From Pyropia haitanensis (Eukaryota; Rhodophyta; Bangiophyceae; Bangiales; Bangiaceae), in NCBI GenBank assembly GCA_008729055.1, contig SDUX01000082.1, positions 35,842 to 99,841 on the forward strand: 64,000 nucleotides of DNA, in the 5' to 3' direction. The notes under the pieces were generated by a model. It saw only the letters and a list, made by a program, of their open reading frames with translations. It did no database searches and had not been told where the DNA came from. The translations under genes were made by a program, and so were the position numbers. Shown piece by piece: positions 53,682-63,205 of the stretch. Numbering within the stretch: the first letter of the stretch is position 1; the number at the start of each line of letters is the position of its first letter.

Positions 53682-53716
<35 letters not shown>

Positions 53717-53965
53717 GACGGCGGCGGCGCCCCCGCCAGCCCGCCGCCGCCACCCCGACCGCGGCCGCCGCGGCGGCGCGGCGACGCGGCGCGGGGGCGG
53801 GCGCGTCGACGGCGGCGGCGGCAGCACCGACACCCCTCCTGCCGCCGTCGCTGCCGTCGCCGCCGCCGCCGCCGCCGCCGCGAGCCGCGGCGCGCCGGCG
53901 CAGCGGGCGGGCGCCGCCGCCGCCGCCGCCCGCCCAGCCGGCCACCCCCCGCCGGCCCGCCACGC

Positions 53966-53996
<31 letters not shown>

Positions 53997-54053
53997 CGCG
54001 GCCGCCCCGCCCGACCGCCGCCGACAGACTGGGGCGCCGCGACGGGGGCGGCC

Positions 54054-54084
<31 letters not shown>

Positions 54085-54096
54085 GTGGTGCCCGCC

Positions 54097-54134
<38 letters not shown>

Positions 54135-54226
54135 CGCCGCGGCGGGCTGGCGGCAGCACGGGGTGGGGGCGGCCAAAAGGCGGGGGGGGGGGACCGCGCC
54201 ACGACACCGCGTGGCGGCGGCGCCAT
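44494..54226 (-). CDS. TIC236: TIC236/TamB-like chloroplast inner-envelope protein
   Basis: One minus-strand coding region of roughly 3,000 codons. Start ATG 54226 (MAPPPRGVVARSPPPAFWPP, transit-like) is followed by a likely membrane anchor (LWERLLQLAAAAAL). AsmA/TamB-type beta-rich repeats follow, e.g. DVRLVGLPRWLPPWARRDG, RLRFDDTTVFFDGPTGALG, PLTVVGSVDLDRGYDLVGVV, RGQARMSGPLYAPVLAGWTE. The C-terminal TamB (DUF490) domain is clear: VTLSLGKDLRVVYPYVLNIT, GTLTFPSGEVAALTSRLVIK, PDPVLTITLEDETLRLRI. Frame changes occur at least near 52275, 51990, 51240-51400, 50870, 50578, 50040-50150 and 47400, mostly at C/G runs. TIC236 bridges the envelope membranes in protein import. The true stop may be near 44900, because the sequence after AARAALRWSG is low-complexity. 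Confidence 0.82.
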
Positions 54227-54570
54227 GACCCGCCACACACCTCTGACGGCGGGTGGGGGACCAGAGGGGGGACCGCCCGACGGGAGGGGGGGGGGGGGTG
54301 GAAGAGAGGGGGGGGGGGGGGTATCCCGCCGGCAGAGAGACGAAAGGCGCCCAGGCGCGGGGGAGGGGGGGAAGGGGGGGGGGGGGGGTGCGCGCGGCGG
54401 TGGTGGGCGTGGCGGCGGCGTCAGGTGCGCGGACGGCGGCGGCGGTGGCGCATGGCGCGGCGGCCGAGCCGCCGCCGACGGGCGCGCGGCCGCGGCGGCC
54501 GGCGGCGGCGGCGCGGTCGCGGCGGCCGGCGGGAGGACAAGCGCGGGGGAGGCGGGTGCCACACGAGGCG
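54227..54570. other. TIC236 upstream region up to the inverted-repeat element
   Basis: 344 bp of G-rich sequence (several long G runs) between the proposed TIC236 start and the left inverted repeat of the 54571-60434 element. No clear TATA box. Confidence 0.4.
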
Positions 54571-54614
54571 GGATAATACCAGCCTTGGGATTCTGGACGT
54601 CAGAACCCCAAGGT
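54571..54614 (+). repeat. Left inverted repeat of the 5.9-kb segment
   Basis: First 20 bp match the right end perfectly in inverted orientation; the remainder matches partly and forms a small hairpin. Confidence 0.85.
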
Positions 54615-55339
54615 CGCCTTGGGATTCTGGGAGGGGGTGGGAGGGGGTGGGGGGGGGGAATGGGAGGGTAAGTTTACCAATTATACTTCATATAACTTTT
54701 CTTCTTCATTTGAAACCAGAATTCATTTCGTAGGCTCCTTTCACTCATATCTGTCGTCGATGCTTTTTCCGTTGGCCACAGCCGCGCGTCTGACAGCGTT
54801 CGCTTCGACAGTGGCCCGTCTCGTGCCGCGTCCTTCGTACTGCCTGATTCCGCGAGTATGCCCTCGACACGCTGGCCACGGCCTGGCCCTCGAGCCGGCC
54901 TTTGACACACTGGCCGCCGCCGGATCCCTCGACCTGGCCCTCGACACTCTGACCTCCGCCGGGGCCATGCAGGCGTCACCCGTCTAGTCTGACAGTTTTC
55001 CACGTGCTGGCCGTTTGACAATGGAGAGGGGTCACCCGTCTTGGCTGACAGAGCGTGGAGAGCCGCGATTTCTCCAGGCGTCTCCTGAGCAGCTTTGGGC
55101 CACAGGGTGTCACCAGAGCATGTAGTACGTAGTACCTGGGATCTCAACCAACACGCATGTTGGGTTCGCTGAGACGCTCTGAGAGCGCTCGAGACTCGCG
55201 CGTCGAGGCTCCACAGCCGCTGGGCGCCCCGAGGCCAGCGACGCCATCAGCACACACGTGTGGCTCCTCACCTACTTGCAGTTACGTACACCGACCTGTA
55301 CTGGGCACCTCCATTACTCTACCCTGCGGCGGCGCGTCC

Positions 55340-56430
55340 CTGTTCCGCCACCGACGTCCCGCCAGGGCAGCAACCCCCCCCCCCCCCCCCGTCCCACCAC
55401 CAGCACGCCGGCCGCGCCGAGCGTGCGGCCGCCCCTGGCGGCCCCGCGCGCCCACACCGCCCGCCCCGCCACGGGCAGCCACCCCGGCCCCCATGCAGCG
55501 AGCTGCCCCCTGCTCCCCTGCCACGCGATGCGCCCCCGCCACCCCCGGCCCACACCCGCGCCACCGCGGCCGCCGCGGCTGCCGCGGCAGGCGGCCTCGG
55601 CCGCGGCCGCCGCCACCGCTGCCGCCGCCGCCCGCCGCCCCCGCTACCGCCGCCGCTGCCCACCGCCGCCCGCCGCCGCCCGCCGCCGCCGCCGCCTGCG
55701 GCCCCCGCGCCCTCAGGGTTGCCCACCGTTGCCGCCGCGGCCGACGCCGCCGCCGCCGCCTCTGCCCCTGCCGCTGCGGGCTGCTGCCGCCCCGGCTGCC
55801 GCTGCCGCCGCCGCCGTTGCTGCCGGCCGCCGGCCGCCTGCCTGGCGGCCGCCGGCCGCTGCCGCCCGGGCGGCCGCGGTGGCGCCGCCCCTGCGTCCCC
55901 CGCCGCCGCATCCGCCGGTTGGCTGCCGTCGCGGCTGCGGCTGCCACCACCGCCGCCGCCACCGGTCGCCACCCTGGCCGGGGGCGGCCGCCCCGCCGGC
56001 CGGCCGCCGGTCCGGCCCCCGGCCGCCGCCGCTGCCGCCGGCTACCGCCGCCGGCGTGCTGCCGCCGCTGGCGGGCTGCCGCCGGCCGGCCGCCTGCCTG
56101 GCCGGCCGCCGGCCGCCTGCCGCCCGGGCTGCCGCCCCGGCCGCCGCCCCGCCGCCGCCGCCCCCACCGGGTTGCTGCCGCCCTGCTGCCGCTGCCGCCG
56201 CCGCCTTTGCTGCGGCCGCCGCCAGCAGGCTGCCGCCGCCTGCGTTTTGCCCGCAATCGCGGGCTACCTTTGTCGGCCAGCTGTCCGGCCGGCCGCTGGC
56301 CGGCTGCCGCCCCGGCCGCTCTCACCATCGCCGCCGCCCCTGCCGGTTGGCTACCGCTCCGGCTGCCGCTGCCGCCTCTGCTGTCGCTGCCGGCCGCCGC
56401 CGATCCGCTTGCCACGGCAGCGCCGGCAGT
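55340..56430 (+). repeat. C-rich degenerate repeat block (gccgccgctgcc type)
   Basis: Degenerate GCC/CTG repeats with longer duplicated strings such as ggccgcctgcctgg (near 55835 and 56090). All three plus frames are open for over 400 codons (Pro/Ala/Arg only), so none is credible as a gene. Confidence 0.7.
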
Positions 56431-56789
56431 GCAAGAAAGTGCCTCCCGTCTGCTTCTTTGTCATCCGCTGTGCAGTATGGGCCTGGATATAGAGTGCATG
56501 AGAGACCCACCGTGGGAAGAAATAGTCTTATCTGGGTAAAACGATCATGCTGAATCTATTGGTGCACACATCGGGCGTCGTGCACCCGTACGGCGGACAG
56601 GACAGTCGAGAGGCTGGGTGGAAGAAGCGCTTTAGGGCCCCGCTCCGAGCTTTTTTGAGCGTAATGGGTCAACTCTGTTTAGTTAACGCTGAGGGCAGAG
56701 GTATCCGTTGGCCATCGTCCCGTAAAAATGCAAAGAAAGCACTCTGCAGTTCACTCATTCGTGACTGACTGACTGCTGATACGGTGGTA

Positions 56790-57433
56790 TGCACTGTAGC
56801 GCAGCTGGATGAGCCCACAGCGCCGTGAAAGTGCAAAAAGCTGCGGAGGTAGCTGAATACACTGTATAGATCTGATAGATGTAGTTTTTGAAGGATGAGA
56901 GCACTGTGGGGCGCTAGACGGCCTGTCGCGGCTACCTGTCCAGAATGGACTTTTGGGGGCCCATATGACCTGCTTCCCGATGTTTGCGACATTTTCTGAG
57001 GCACATATTCGTGCTCAGCGTCATCGACTTAGTCTGGCGGGAACAGCTTGAGAAGATTTTGCTTCATTTTCTGAAACGCGTCGTAGCGGTGGTGTGACGC
57101 CTTGCACCGAAGTGTGCGCAGGGCACTTCACCACGTGCAACAAGAGTCAGGGACCACTTCACCAACTTTTCTGAAGCATGCTCAATCGACTAAATCGAGG
57201 TCGCTGAGCACGGTCATGTGCTCAGAAGGTTTCGCAAAACGACGGGAAGTGGGTCATACAGACCCCCAAAGTGGCCATTCTGGACAGGTAGCCTCGACAG
57301 GCCGTCCAACGCCCCACAGTACTCTCACGCACAAAAAGATACAATTATGAGATCCCAACAGTACAGCAGACATCCTCCGCAACTTTTTTGTTTCTCATCG
57401 GCGCTGTGGGCGCGTCCAGCAGTGCGACATGTC
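56790..57433. repeat. Long inverted repeat (foldback), arms ~320 bp, centre near 57111
   Basis: The two halves are reverse complements with roughly three quarters of positions matching over most of their length and almost no spacer. Matched strings include cccacagcgcc (56813 / 57401), actgtggggcg (56903 / 57310), cggcctgtcg, gctacctgtccagaatgg (56931 / 57275) and gtgctcagcg (57011 / 57204). Paired positions sum to about 114223 throughout, so the arms have little net insertion or deletion. Confidence 0.85.
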
Positions 57434-59219
57434 CCAAGGCGCCTCCTTCTGCACGGGTTCAGCAATGTGCGGGACCCCGGCATGCCATCCCAACCACTTT
57501 GGAGCAATTGTATGCCACCAGGTACTCATAAACTCATTGTCTGTGCAAAAAACGAGGACCATGGAGCACTGAACAGCTCTGAGAGGCGGGGAATTTATAG
57601 CGTGAAGCGCTTGCCACACCCGGTTACAGGCTTGTTCTGCCCCCTATGTTGGTGCAGAGCAATAAAAAGATACATCAATAGTCGCAGCGTCATCAGTTTA
57701 CTCGGGAATGACGGATCTATCCAGCTCCGCGGGACCTATGTACTCCACGTGCACGTACATACCGAGCAACAGGTCACACCATGACGGACAGGCGGCGCTT
57801 GTCAGCGCTATTCACTATAAAAAATACGCAGGCTGGTGGAGCGTGGACCATTGGGGACGCCAAAAGGTCACAACTGACGGCGTTTCACCGTCACTAGCGC
57901 GCCGAGCGGCGGAACCAGTGGTGAGAGGTGATGCACTTCGGCCCTCCATGAAACCGTTCTGGTCGCTGCCGTGACAGACGTGTGTGCGGGCGGCTCTCAA
58001 CACTGATAGGAGTCGGAGACAAGGCATGCATATCCACCAAGTCTGCTCGGAGAGCGGATAACGGCGAAGCGGGCGACCGGGGCGGGGAGGAGGGGGGCGT
58101 CAGACGCGGCGCTTCAGTCTTCGGCGTTGGCAGTCGCAAGTCGCTGACCAGGATGGGTTCAGAGTCAAATATGGTAATCCCACCTCCGGAAACAATTGAT
58201 TCAGTACTACAATCTTCATCTCGCCCAGTTCAGATTGTGCAACAGCCTATCAGGTTGGACGAATTGGACATCTGATTCGCCAGATAGGCCAGGAGATGTG
58301 AGTCAAGTCGGATGTGTATGTACTGTTGACCTCCGTGGAATAATCGCTTGGATTGTAAATACAATCAAATATCCCTGCCTGCCATGTGAGTAGCTGGTCG
58401 CCACAGTCCGTCTTGCTGCCCCGGCCGCCTCAACCAGCGTCAGGGGAGGCGGCTCGCCGCGGCGCGGGCGCCAGCCTGCCGCGGTCGCGTCAGGGGGGAG
58501 ACCGCAGTGCGCCGGCGGCGGCGTCAGCCCCCCCCACCGGCCGGGGCAGTTGGCGGTGGAGTGCCGCCGAGGCCACTTCCCCCCAAGCACCAGCCGCAGC
58601 CATTGCCGCCCCCGGCGGCCGCCGCTGCCGCGGCCGCCCCGCGGCCGCCGTGGCCGCCCCCACCCCGCCAGCCGCCGCGGCCGCCCCCCCCCGCCAGCCG
58701 CCGTGGCCACCCTTTCTCGGCAGCCCCCGCGGACGCGGCCGCCCCCGACGCCCCCCGACGCCCCCCGGCGCGGCCGTTTCCCCCGGCGGCTGCCACCCCC
58801 CAGGGGCTGCCTCCCCCGGCGGCCGCCACCGCCCGCGGCAATCACGGTCGCCACCCCCCAGAGGCCACGCCAGCCGCCCCCCCCCGGCGGCCACCACGGC
58901 CCCCCCTCCCCGCCGCCCCTCGACGGCCCCCGCAGTCCCCCGCCGCCCGTTGCCACGGACGCCGTCCCTACCCCGGCGGTCGCCACGCCCCCCGCCGGCA
59001 CGCGACGCTGGCGGCGGGTGCCGGACGACGGGGACTGGGCGCCGGGGGCCGGGGGCCGGATGCCGGGGCACAGGCGGCCGGGGCCGCGGGCCGGGCAGCG
59101 GCGGGGGCCGGAGGGCAGAAGCGGGGTGCCGGCGGCGGCCGGCGGCCGGCGGGGCGGCGGGCGGCGGCCGGCGGCGGGGCGGGGCGCCGCGCGGCGGGGC
59201 CGGGGGCGGAGGGGCGGGC

Positions 59220-59910
59220 GGGGCGGGCGGCGGGCGGCGGGCGGCGGGGGCCGGGTGCCGGGCGGCGGCGGGCGCCGCGCGGCGGGGGCCGGGTGCCGGG
59301 CGGCGGCGGGCAGCGGGCGGCGGCGGGCGCCGGCGGCGGGCGGCGGCGGGCGCCGCGCGGCGGGCGGCGGGCGGCGGGGCCGGGTGCCGGGCGGCGGCGG
59401 GCGGCGGGCGGCGGGGGCCGGGTGCCGGGCGGCGGCGGGCGCCGCGCGGCGGGGCCGGCGGCGGCGGCGGGCGTGGCGGCGGGCGGGGCGGCGGGGGCGG
59501 GTGCCGGGCGGCGGCGGGCGCTGCCGGGCGGCGGCGAGGGTGCCGGCGGCGGGCAGCGGGCGGCGGCTGGCGGCGGGCGGCGGGGGCCGGGTGCCGGGCG
59601 GCGGGGCGCCGCGCGGCGGGGGCCGGGTGCCGGCGGCGGCGGGCGGCGGGCGGCGGCGGGCGGCGGGCGGCGGGGGCCGGGTGCCGGGCGGCGGCGGGCG
59701 CCGCGCGGCGGGAGCCGGGTGCCGGGCGGCGGCGGGCAGCGGGCGGCGGGCGGGCGCGCGCGGCGGGCGGCGCGGCGGGCGCCGGCGGCGCGGCGGCGCG
59801 GGCGGCGGCGGGCGCCGCGCGGCGGGCGGCGCGGGCGGCGGCGGGCGCGCGCGGCGGGCGGCGGGCAGCGGGGGCGGGTGCCGGGCGGCGGCGGGCGCCG
59901 CGCGGCCGGG
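59220..59910 (+). repeat. GC minisatellite, unit ~38-45 bp
   Basis: Tandem, slightly scrambled copies built on gggccgggtgccgggcggcg followed by gcgggcgccgcgcggcg, repeated more than ten times. Open frames through it are repeats of Gly/Ala/Arg or Pro/Arg/Ala. Confidence 0.85.
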
Positions 59911-60390
59911 GGGCCCGGCGGCAGAAGCCGGGGGCCGGGCAGCGCAGACCGCAATGAGAGGGGGGGCAGCCAGCGCGGTGCCGCACACCCACGCTGGCAC
60001 CGTGCGTGGGGGTAGGGCACGCGTCATGCGGCACGCGCACGCGGCGGCACGCGCCATGGCACGTGCCTAGGGCAGCCGCTGTCAGACGTGATGCTGCACT
60101 GCTGACTGGCACGGGGCCGTTTTACAGTGACGTCGCGCGAGCGCGACGGTGGCCAGCGCGACGGGCGCAGCCGTGGTGCGCGAGTGCGGCTCGCAGCGGA
60201 TTGCGCTACCGAAGTGTACGGAAAAGAGAGGCTCCAGAGTTCTGTGCAAAAAATAGTATGGGCTGCAATGAGGACGCTGCTGCCGCTGCCAGTCCATGGA
60301 TTTGAAGTCCATGCCGGGAAGTCGACCAGGTCCCCCCAGGGGGGCTCACGGGCCCCCCACACGCACCCCTTGAATGCAGCGCCTGGCGGG

Positions 60391-60434
60391 GGGTTGGGAT
60401 TCTGGACCTTGGATTCCCAAGGCTGGTATTATCC
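60391..60434 (-). repeat. Right inverted repeat of the 5.9-kb segment
   Basis: Reverse complement of the left end over 60415-60434. The adjoining ttgggattctggac is also found in direct orientation at the left end. Confidence 0.85.
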
Positions 60435-60936
60435 TTCTTGTGGATGGGCCCCACCGGGGAGCGCCGAGTCTCGACACCCACTATCCGCCTCCCGCCGGAG
60501 GCGGTGGCGGTCGGCCGCCGCCCGGTCCGCCGCCGCCCTGAATAGCGTCACTGCGGTGGGTGGCGGGCCATCTCGGCGGCCGAGGGCAGCGGCGCCCCGC
60601 GGCCCGCGAGCGTGCAGCCGCAGCCACAACGGGCTGCGGCCGCCCGTGGTCGCCCGCCACCCCGCCGCGCGCTCGCGACGGGCACTTACCGCCGCGCGCC
60701 CGTGCCTCCCCCGCGGCGCCGCCACCTCCACCGTCGCCACGGTTCCCCCCCCCCCTTGCCGCCCCACTTGGCCCTGTGGCGGCTGTGACGGGGCACTCCC
60801 CCTCCTCCCCCCCGCCCCTACCGCCCGCCACCCTACCCCTGCTCCCTCCATCCCCGTGTCTCTCTCGGCGGGGCCCTCACCCCACTTGTCGTTGGCGCTT
60901 TCCGCTCCCCCCATCCCGTCGGTGAGCGTCCCAAGG
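60435..60936. other. Spacer between the inverted-repeat segment and the Rieske oxygenase gene
   Basis: Ordinary GC-rich sequence. 60720-60920 is C/T-rich, as in other presumed leaders here. No gene recognised. Confidence 0.4.
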
Positions 60937-61771
60937 ATGAATTGGCGGCGGCGTGCGTCGTGTGGCGGCCCGCCGCTGGCGTTCCACCCGCCGGCAGTCT
61001 GGCCGCGCCGCCCGGCCGCGGCGGCCGCCGCCACCCCCGCCGCCACGGGTCGCCGCCGCCCGGCCGCCGCCGCCCGTGGCGGTAGGCAGCTGGCGGGGGA
61101 TGCCTGCCGCTGTGGCGGCGGCGGTGGTGGCGGCGCCAGCGGCGGCGGCCTGACCATGACGGGGGGGGCGGCGGCCGCGACCAATGGTGCCACCGGCGGG
61201 GAGGGACGGCCAGCGGCCCGCGGCTGCCGCGGCCAACAACCCGGCCGCCGCCACGTCGGTGATGGCGGCAACGGCGGCGGCGGCGGTGGCGTTGGGTGCA
61301 CCCGGCGTGGTGGCGGCGGATGAACCGGCGGCGGCGGCGACGGCGGCGACGGCGGCGGCGGCGCCCGCGGCGCCGCCGCGGCGCCCATACGATTGGGCGC
61401 GGCAGTGGTACCCGCTGGGCCTGGTGCGGGACCTACCGACCGACGCGCCGACGGCGGGTGACGGTGCTGGAGCAGCGGCTGGTCGTGTGGTACGCGGGGT
61501 GGGGCCGCCGCCCGCGCTGGCGGCGGGGCGGGTGGCCAGCCCCGCGCGGCCCGTCCCGGCGCGGCCGCCGCTAGAGACGCGCGCGGCGGTGACAGCGGCG
61601 GCTGGCGTGCCTTTTACGACCGCTGCCCCCACCGGTTTGCGGCGCTGAGCGAGGGCCGCCTCGACACCTCGGCCGGCGTGCCCCGCCTGCAGTGCGTCTA
61701 CCACGGGTGGACGTTTGCAAGCGACGGCGCGTGCACGCGCATCCCGCAGGCGCCGGGCGCGGCCGACGGGT

Positions 61772-61810
<39 letters not shown>

Positions 61811-63146
61811 GCCAGTGACGCCGCCGCGCCCGGCCCGGCCGCGTGCGCGACGCCGCTGCCGACGCGCGTCGTTGGGGGCATCCTGTTTGGGTGGCTGGGC
61901 GGCACCGCCGGCGCGGCCGCCGCGGCGGTCGCGGCGACCGCCGCCGAGGCCGCGGCGGCGCCCCCCCCCGCGGCCGTCGTGGACGGCCGCGCGGCGGTGA
62001 CGCTGTCATCCTACACCCGGGAGCTGCCCATCTCGTTTACGTCGCTGCTGGAGAACGTGGTCGACCCGGCGCACGTGGTGTGGGCGCATCACGGGCTGTT
62101 GGGGCACCGTGACGACGCGGGGCCACTGGACGTGCGGATGCTGTCTGGGGGGGGGGGCGACCCGGCGGCGGCGGTCGCCGCCGCCGCCGCCGGCCGCGAC
62201 CGCGATGGCGGCGGCGTCGTCAGCGACCGCGACGGCGCCGGCGACGGTGGCACACGTGGCGACGGCGGGTGGGTGGCGGACCACGCGGGCGGGCGGGTGC
62301 GCGTCGCGTGGCGCCCGCCGTGCATGGTCGACATCCGCACCGCCGCCGGCTACGCCTTCTCCTACTACGCCGTCCCCGTGTCGCCACACGTTGTGCGGAC
62401 GGTGGCGGTCAAGGCGGCGGCGGCGGGGGTGGGGGGACCCCGCGCCGCCGCCACCGCGGCGGTCGTACCCCCGGTGGGTGGACCACCTCCGGCGGCACCG
62501 GCTGCTCGAAGGGGACCTGCTGCTGATGGTGGCGCAGGAGGCCGCGACGCGTGAGGCTGACGCCGAGGGGGGTGGCGCCGCTGGTACATGCCGACCCCGG
62601 CCGACCGGTGTGTGGTGGCGTTGCGCCGGTGGGTGGAGGAGCACGGCACGCCGTGGGAGGCGCCACGGGCGGCGGGCACCGCCGCCGCGCCCGCCGCGGC
62701 GGGCGTCACCCACACGCCGTCGGCGGCGGCGGCCGACGACCGCGGCGGCGCCCGGCGGGCCTCCCCGCCCGCCCTTTGCGCCGCCGACCGGCGGGCGCTG
62801 CTCGACCGGACCCCTCACCTGGCCACCTGCGCCAGCTGCCGTGCCGCCGTGGACCGCCTGACCGCCGCGCGCTCCGCGCTGCGCGCGCTGTCGGTGGTGG
62901 CGGCGGCGGTGGCGGGGGCGGCCGCACTGGCGGCCGGGGGGGTGCCGCGGGGGGGGGGGGGGCGCCGACGCTGCCGCCGCCGCCGCCGCCGCCGCACCGG
63001 CCACCGCCGCCGCCGCTGCGGCCGCGCCGGCCGTCGGCGGCGTCGCGGTGCTGACGGCGGCGGCGGCGGCGGCGGGTGTGGCGGCGGTGGAGCGGCTGCT
63101 GCAGCACTTTGAGTTTGTCGACTACCGTCACGCGCACATTCCGTGA
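60937..63146 (+). CDS. Rieske oxygenase of the pheophorbide a oxygenase / TIC55 family
   Basis: The start is uncertain (ATG 60937 or a later one). A long Ala/Arg-rich leader suggests plastid targeting. Conserved blocks appear in order but in different frames: [19 protein letters not shown] (~61390), [12 protein letters not shown] (~61455), Rieske ligands [17 protein letters not shown] and [10 protein letters not shown] (~61608-61720). Next are [12 protein letters not shown], the mononuclear-iron motif [16 protein letters not shown] (D-x2-H-x4-H, ~62045-62095), [20 protein letters not shown] (~62480) and [25 protein letters not shown] is the C-x2-C typical of this family. The end reads [16 protein letters not shown], stop 63144-63146. 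Frame changes lie near G/C runs. Family members act on chlorophyll breakdown products or at the inner envelope; which activity applies is not decidable here. Confidence 0.8.
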
Positions 63147-63155
63147 CGGGAAAAG

Positions 63156-63158
<3 letters not shown>

Positions 63159-63204
<46 letters not shown>
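63159..63204 (+). repeat. 46-nt uninterrupted G tract
   Basis: Directly 3' of the Rieske oxygenase stop codon, followed by two more G runs of about 9 each separated by single A residues. The longest homopolymer in the window. Confidence 0.9.

Positions 63205-63205
<1 letters not shown>

Larger units (their letters stand above)
54571..60434. mobile_element. Repeat-rich segment bounded by 20-bp perfect inverted repeats (putative large transposon)
   Basis: ggataataccagccttggga at 54571-54590 is repeated as its exact reverse complement at 60415-60434. Similarity continues inward in interrupted form (cagaa-ccccaa / cagaatcccaa), and the left end can fold as ccttgggattctg...cagaaccccaagg. Inside are AT-richer sequence (54660-55160, 56440-58400), GC minisatellite-like blocks and a long foldback. 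No transposase was recognised. No target duplication is evident: left flank ...gaggcg, right flank ttctt.... A mobile origin is therefore inferred from the inverted ends, internal repeats and contrast in composition. Confidence 0.5.

Noticed and set aside
55157..56553. Three overlapping plus-strand frames over 400 codons in the C-rich block
   Set aside because: All three frames are open at once and give only Pro/Ala/Arg/Cys repeats, which is what a degenerate GCC/CTG repeat produces.
59220..59910. CRISPR-like regular repeats
   Set aside because: Units are directly adjacent without unique spacers, vary in length, and the genome is eukaryotic.
58303..60112. Long frames of repeated PPPAARRP / GAGRRRAAGG units on both strands
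   Set aside because: They arise from the GC minisatellite; no start context or folded domain. Repeat array and not a gene.
60285..60325. tRNA-like anticodon arm (minus strand catgga-cttcaaa-tccatg, anticodon TCA as in tRNA-Sec; plus strand would give TGA, as in tRNA-Ser)
   Set aside because: Only the anticodon arm fits. Neither strand has a T arm with a GGTTCRANTCC-type B box or a proper D arm, so it is most simply a short palindrome near the right inverted repeat.
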